A DNA stretch of 64,000 nt from assembly GCF_032842945.2 (NCBI RefSeq), contig NZ_CP146606.1, positions 2,050,501 through 2,114,500 of the forward strand, written 5' to 3'. How positions within the stretch are numbered: position 1 is the stretch's first letter; each line of letters begins with the position of its first letter. This stretch comes from Roseovarius sp. W115. GTDB taxonomy: Bacteria; Pseudomonadota; Alphaproteobacteria; Rhodobacterales; Rhodobacteraceae. The notes beneath the pieces were generated by a model. The model searched no databases and was not told where the DNA came from. It saw nothing but the letters and a program-made list of their open reading frames with translations. Made by a program: the position numbers and the translations under genes. Shown here one piece after another: positions 63,412 to 64,000 of this stretch.

Positions 63412-64000
63412 AACTCTCTGCCGAGCTGAAAGCGTTTCAGGCGCGGCTTGGTCATGAATTTCAACGCCCCGAGCTTTTGGTGCGTGCGGTAACGCATGGG
63501 TCCATGACGACAGCCAATCGCGAAGATAATCAACGACTGGAATTCCTGGGTGATCGGGTTCTGGGACTTGTGATGGCCGAGGCGCTTCTTGATGATGATC
63601 GTGAGGCGTCAGAGGGACAACTTGCCCCGCGCTATAACGCTTTGGTGCGCAAAGAGGCCTGTGCCGATGTGGCCAAGGAGATTGACCTTGGCGCGGTGTT
63701 AAAACTGGGGCGGTCCGAGATGCTCTCAGGCGGGCGGCGCAAACAAGCTTTGCTCGGTGATGCGATGGAAGCCGTGATCGCCGCCGTGTACCGCGATGCC
63801 GGGTTTGAAGCAGCCAAGGCGCTGGTGCTGCGGCTTTGGGGCGCGCGGATCAAGACCGTTGAGGCGGATGCGCGTGATGCCAAAACCGCGCTTCAGGAAT
63901 GGGCTCAGGCGCGGGGATTCGCGCCACCTGACTACGTTGAACAGGCGCGCAGCGGTCCCGACCATGCGCCGCAGTTCACCATCGAAGCGCGGCTGGATAA
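63408..64000 (+). CDS. rnc: ribonuclease III (5' part; runs off the window)
   Basis: 197 of about 225 residues visible: [20 protein letters not shown] with metal-binding E45 and D49, and the start of the double-stranded-RNA-binding domain ([21 protein letters not shown]). Processes rRNA and mRNA; conserved order lepB-rnc. Confidence 0.95.
   Translation, partial: MKLSAELKAFQARLGHEFQRPELLVRAVTHGSMTTANREDNQRLEFLGDRVLGLVMAEALLDDDREASEGQLAPRYNALVRKEACADVAKEIDLGAVLKLGRSEMLSGGRRKQALLGDAMEAVIAAVYRDAGFEAAKALVLRLWGARIKTVEADARDAKTALQEWAQARGFAPPDYVEQARSGPDHAPQFTIEARLD

Overview
The window is about 64 kb of GC-rich, gene-dense chromosome from a marine alphaproteobacterium, most probably a Rhodobacterales / Roseobacter-group member. 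The best marker is a DMSP lyase of the DddP type (7926-9269) with all six expected metal ligands at the positions known from the family. Supporting markers are the plant/alphaproteobacterial type of glutamate-cysteine ligase, a late cobalamin cluster with a DUF1636 gene, an RTX giant repeat protein, a Hint-domain protein and the class III sirtuin. No phage, integrase, complete insertion sequence, CRISPR array or rRNA operon was found. One tRNA (elongator Met, anticodon CAT) is at 21228-21304.

Layout. 1-6.2 kb: tail of an unknown gene, an EamA transporter, an RNA methyltransferase, a frameshifted MltB-type transglycosylase, and the cobalamin trio (DUF1636, cobC, cbiB). 6.2-9.3 kb: a degenerate receiver-domain protein, a hydrolase-OsmC fusion and dddP. 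9.3-14.1 kb: an accessory-looking stretch with dispersed repeats, one small hypothetical gene and a 1094-residue RTX protein built of four 236-residue repeats. 14.1-21.1 kb: divergent hemE/hemC, an esterase, amt followed by an unlisted-size 56-residue membrane ORF, and an FAD-linked oxidase. 21.2-25.5 kb: tRNA-Met, Hint protein, LysR regulator divergent from a frameshifted class II aldolase gene and a sterol-desaturase-family gene. 25.5-34 kb: YqgE, a DsbD-N-like protein, an RND pump with its adaptor, and udg-phosphoesterase-moaB. 34-39.1 kb: a tightly overlapping pyrB - hyp - PH-like - DUF4268 - pyrC' - plsY - hyp operon. 39.1-48.6 kb: gshA, rsmE/ubiA, an OmpA-family protein, a site-2 protease and a sirtuin. 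48.7-54 kb: a five-gene operon (flavin reductase, HpaB-type monooxygenase, RidA, Rieske oxygenase, DUF1028) with a divergent LysR regulator, which looks like an undescribed catabolic unit. 54-64 kb: a fatty-acid desaturase, rpmB, then a housekeeping run rpoZ-spoT-DUF2062-pdxJ-...-acpS-lepB-rnc (rnc runs off the end).

Two general observations matter to any user. First, four reading frames (mltB-like, aldolase, pyrC', and the gene before rsmE) are each broken exactly at a mononucleotide run of 5-7 bases and are restored by one or two bases; this pattern suggests homopolymer sequencing errors more than real pseudogenes. Second, a block of about five 11-bp tandem units (CGTCGGTAT + 2) preceded by ATTTGG occurs three times in non-coding DNA and is not explained by any feature type I know.
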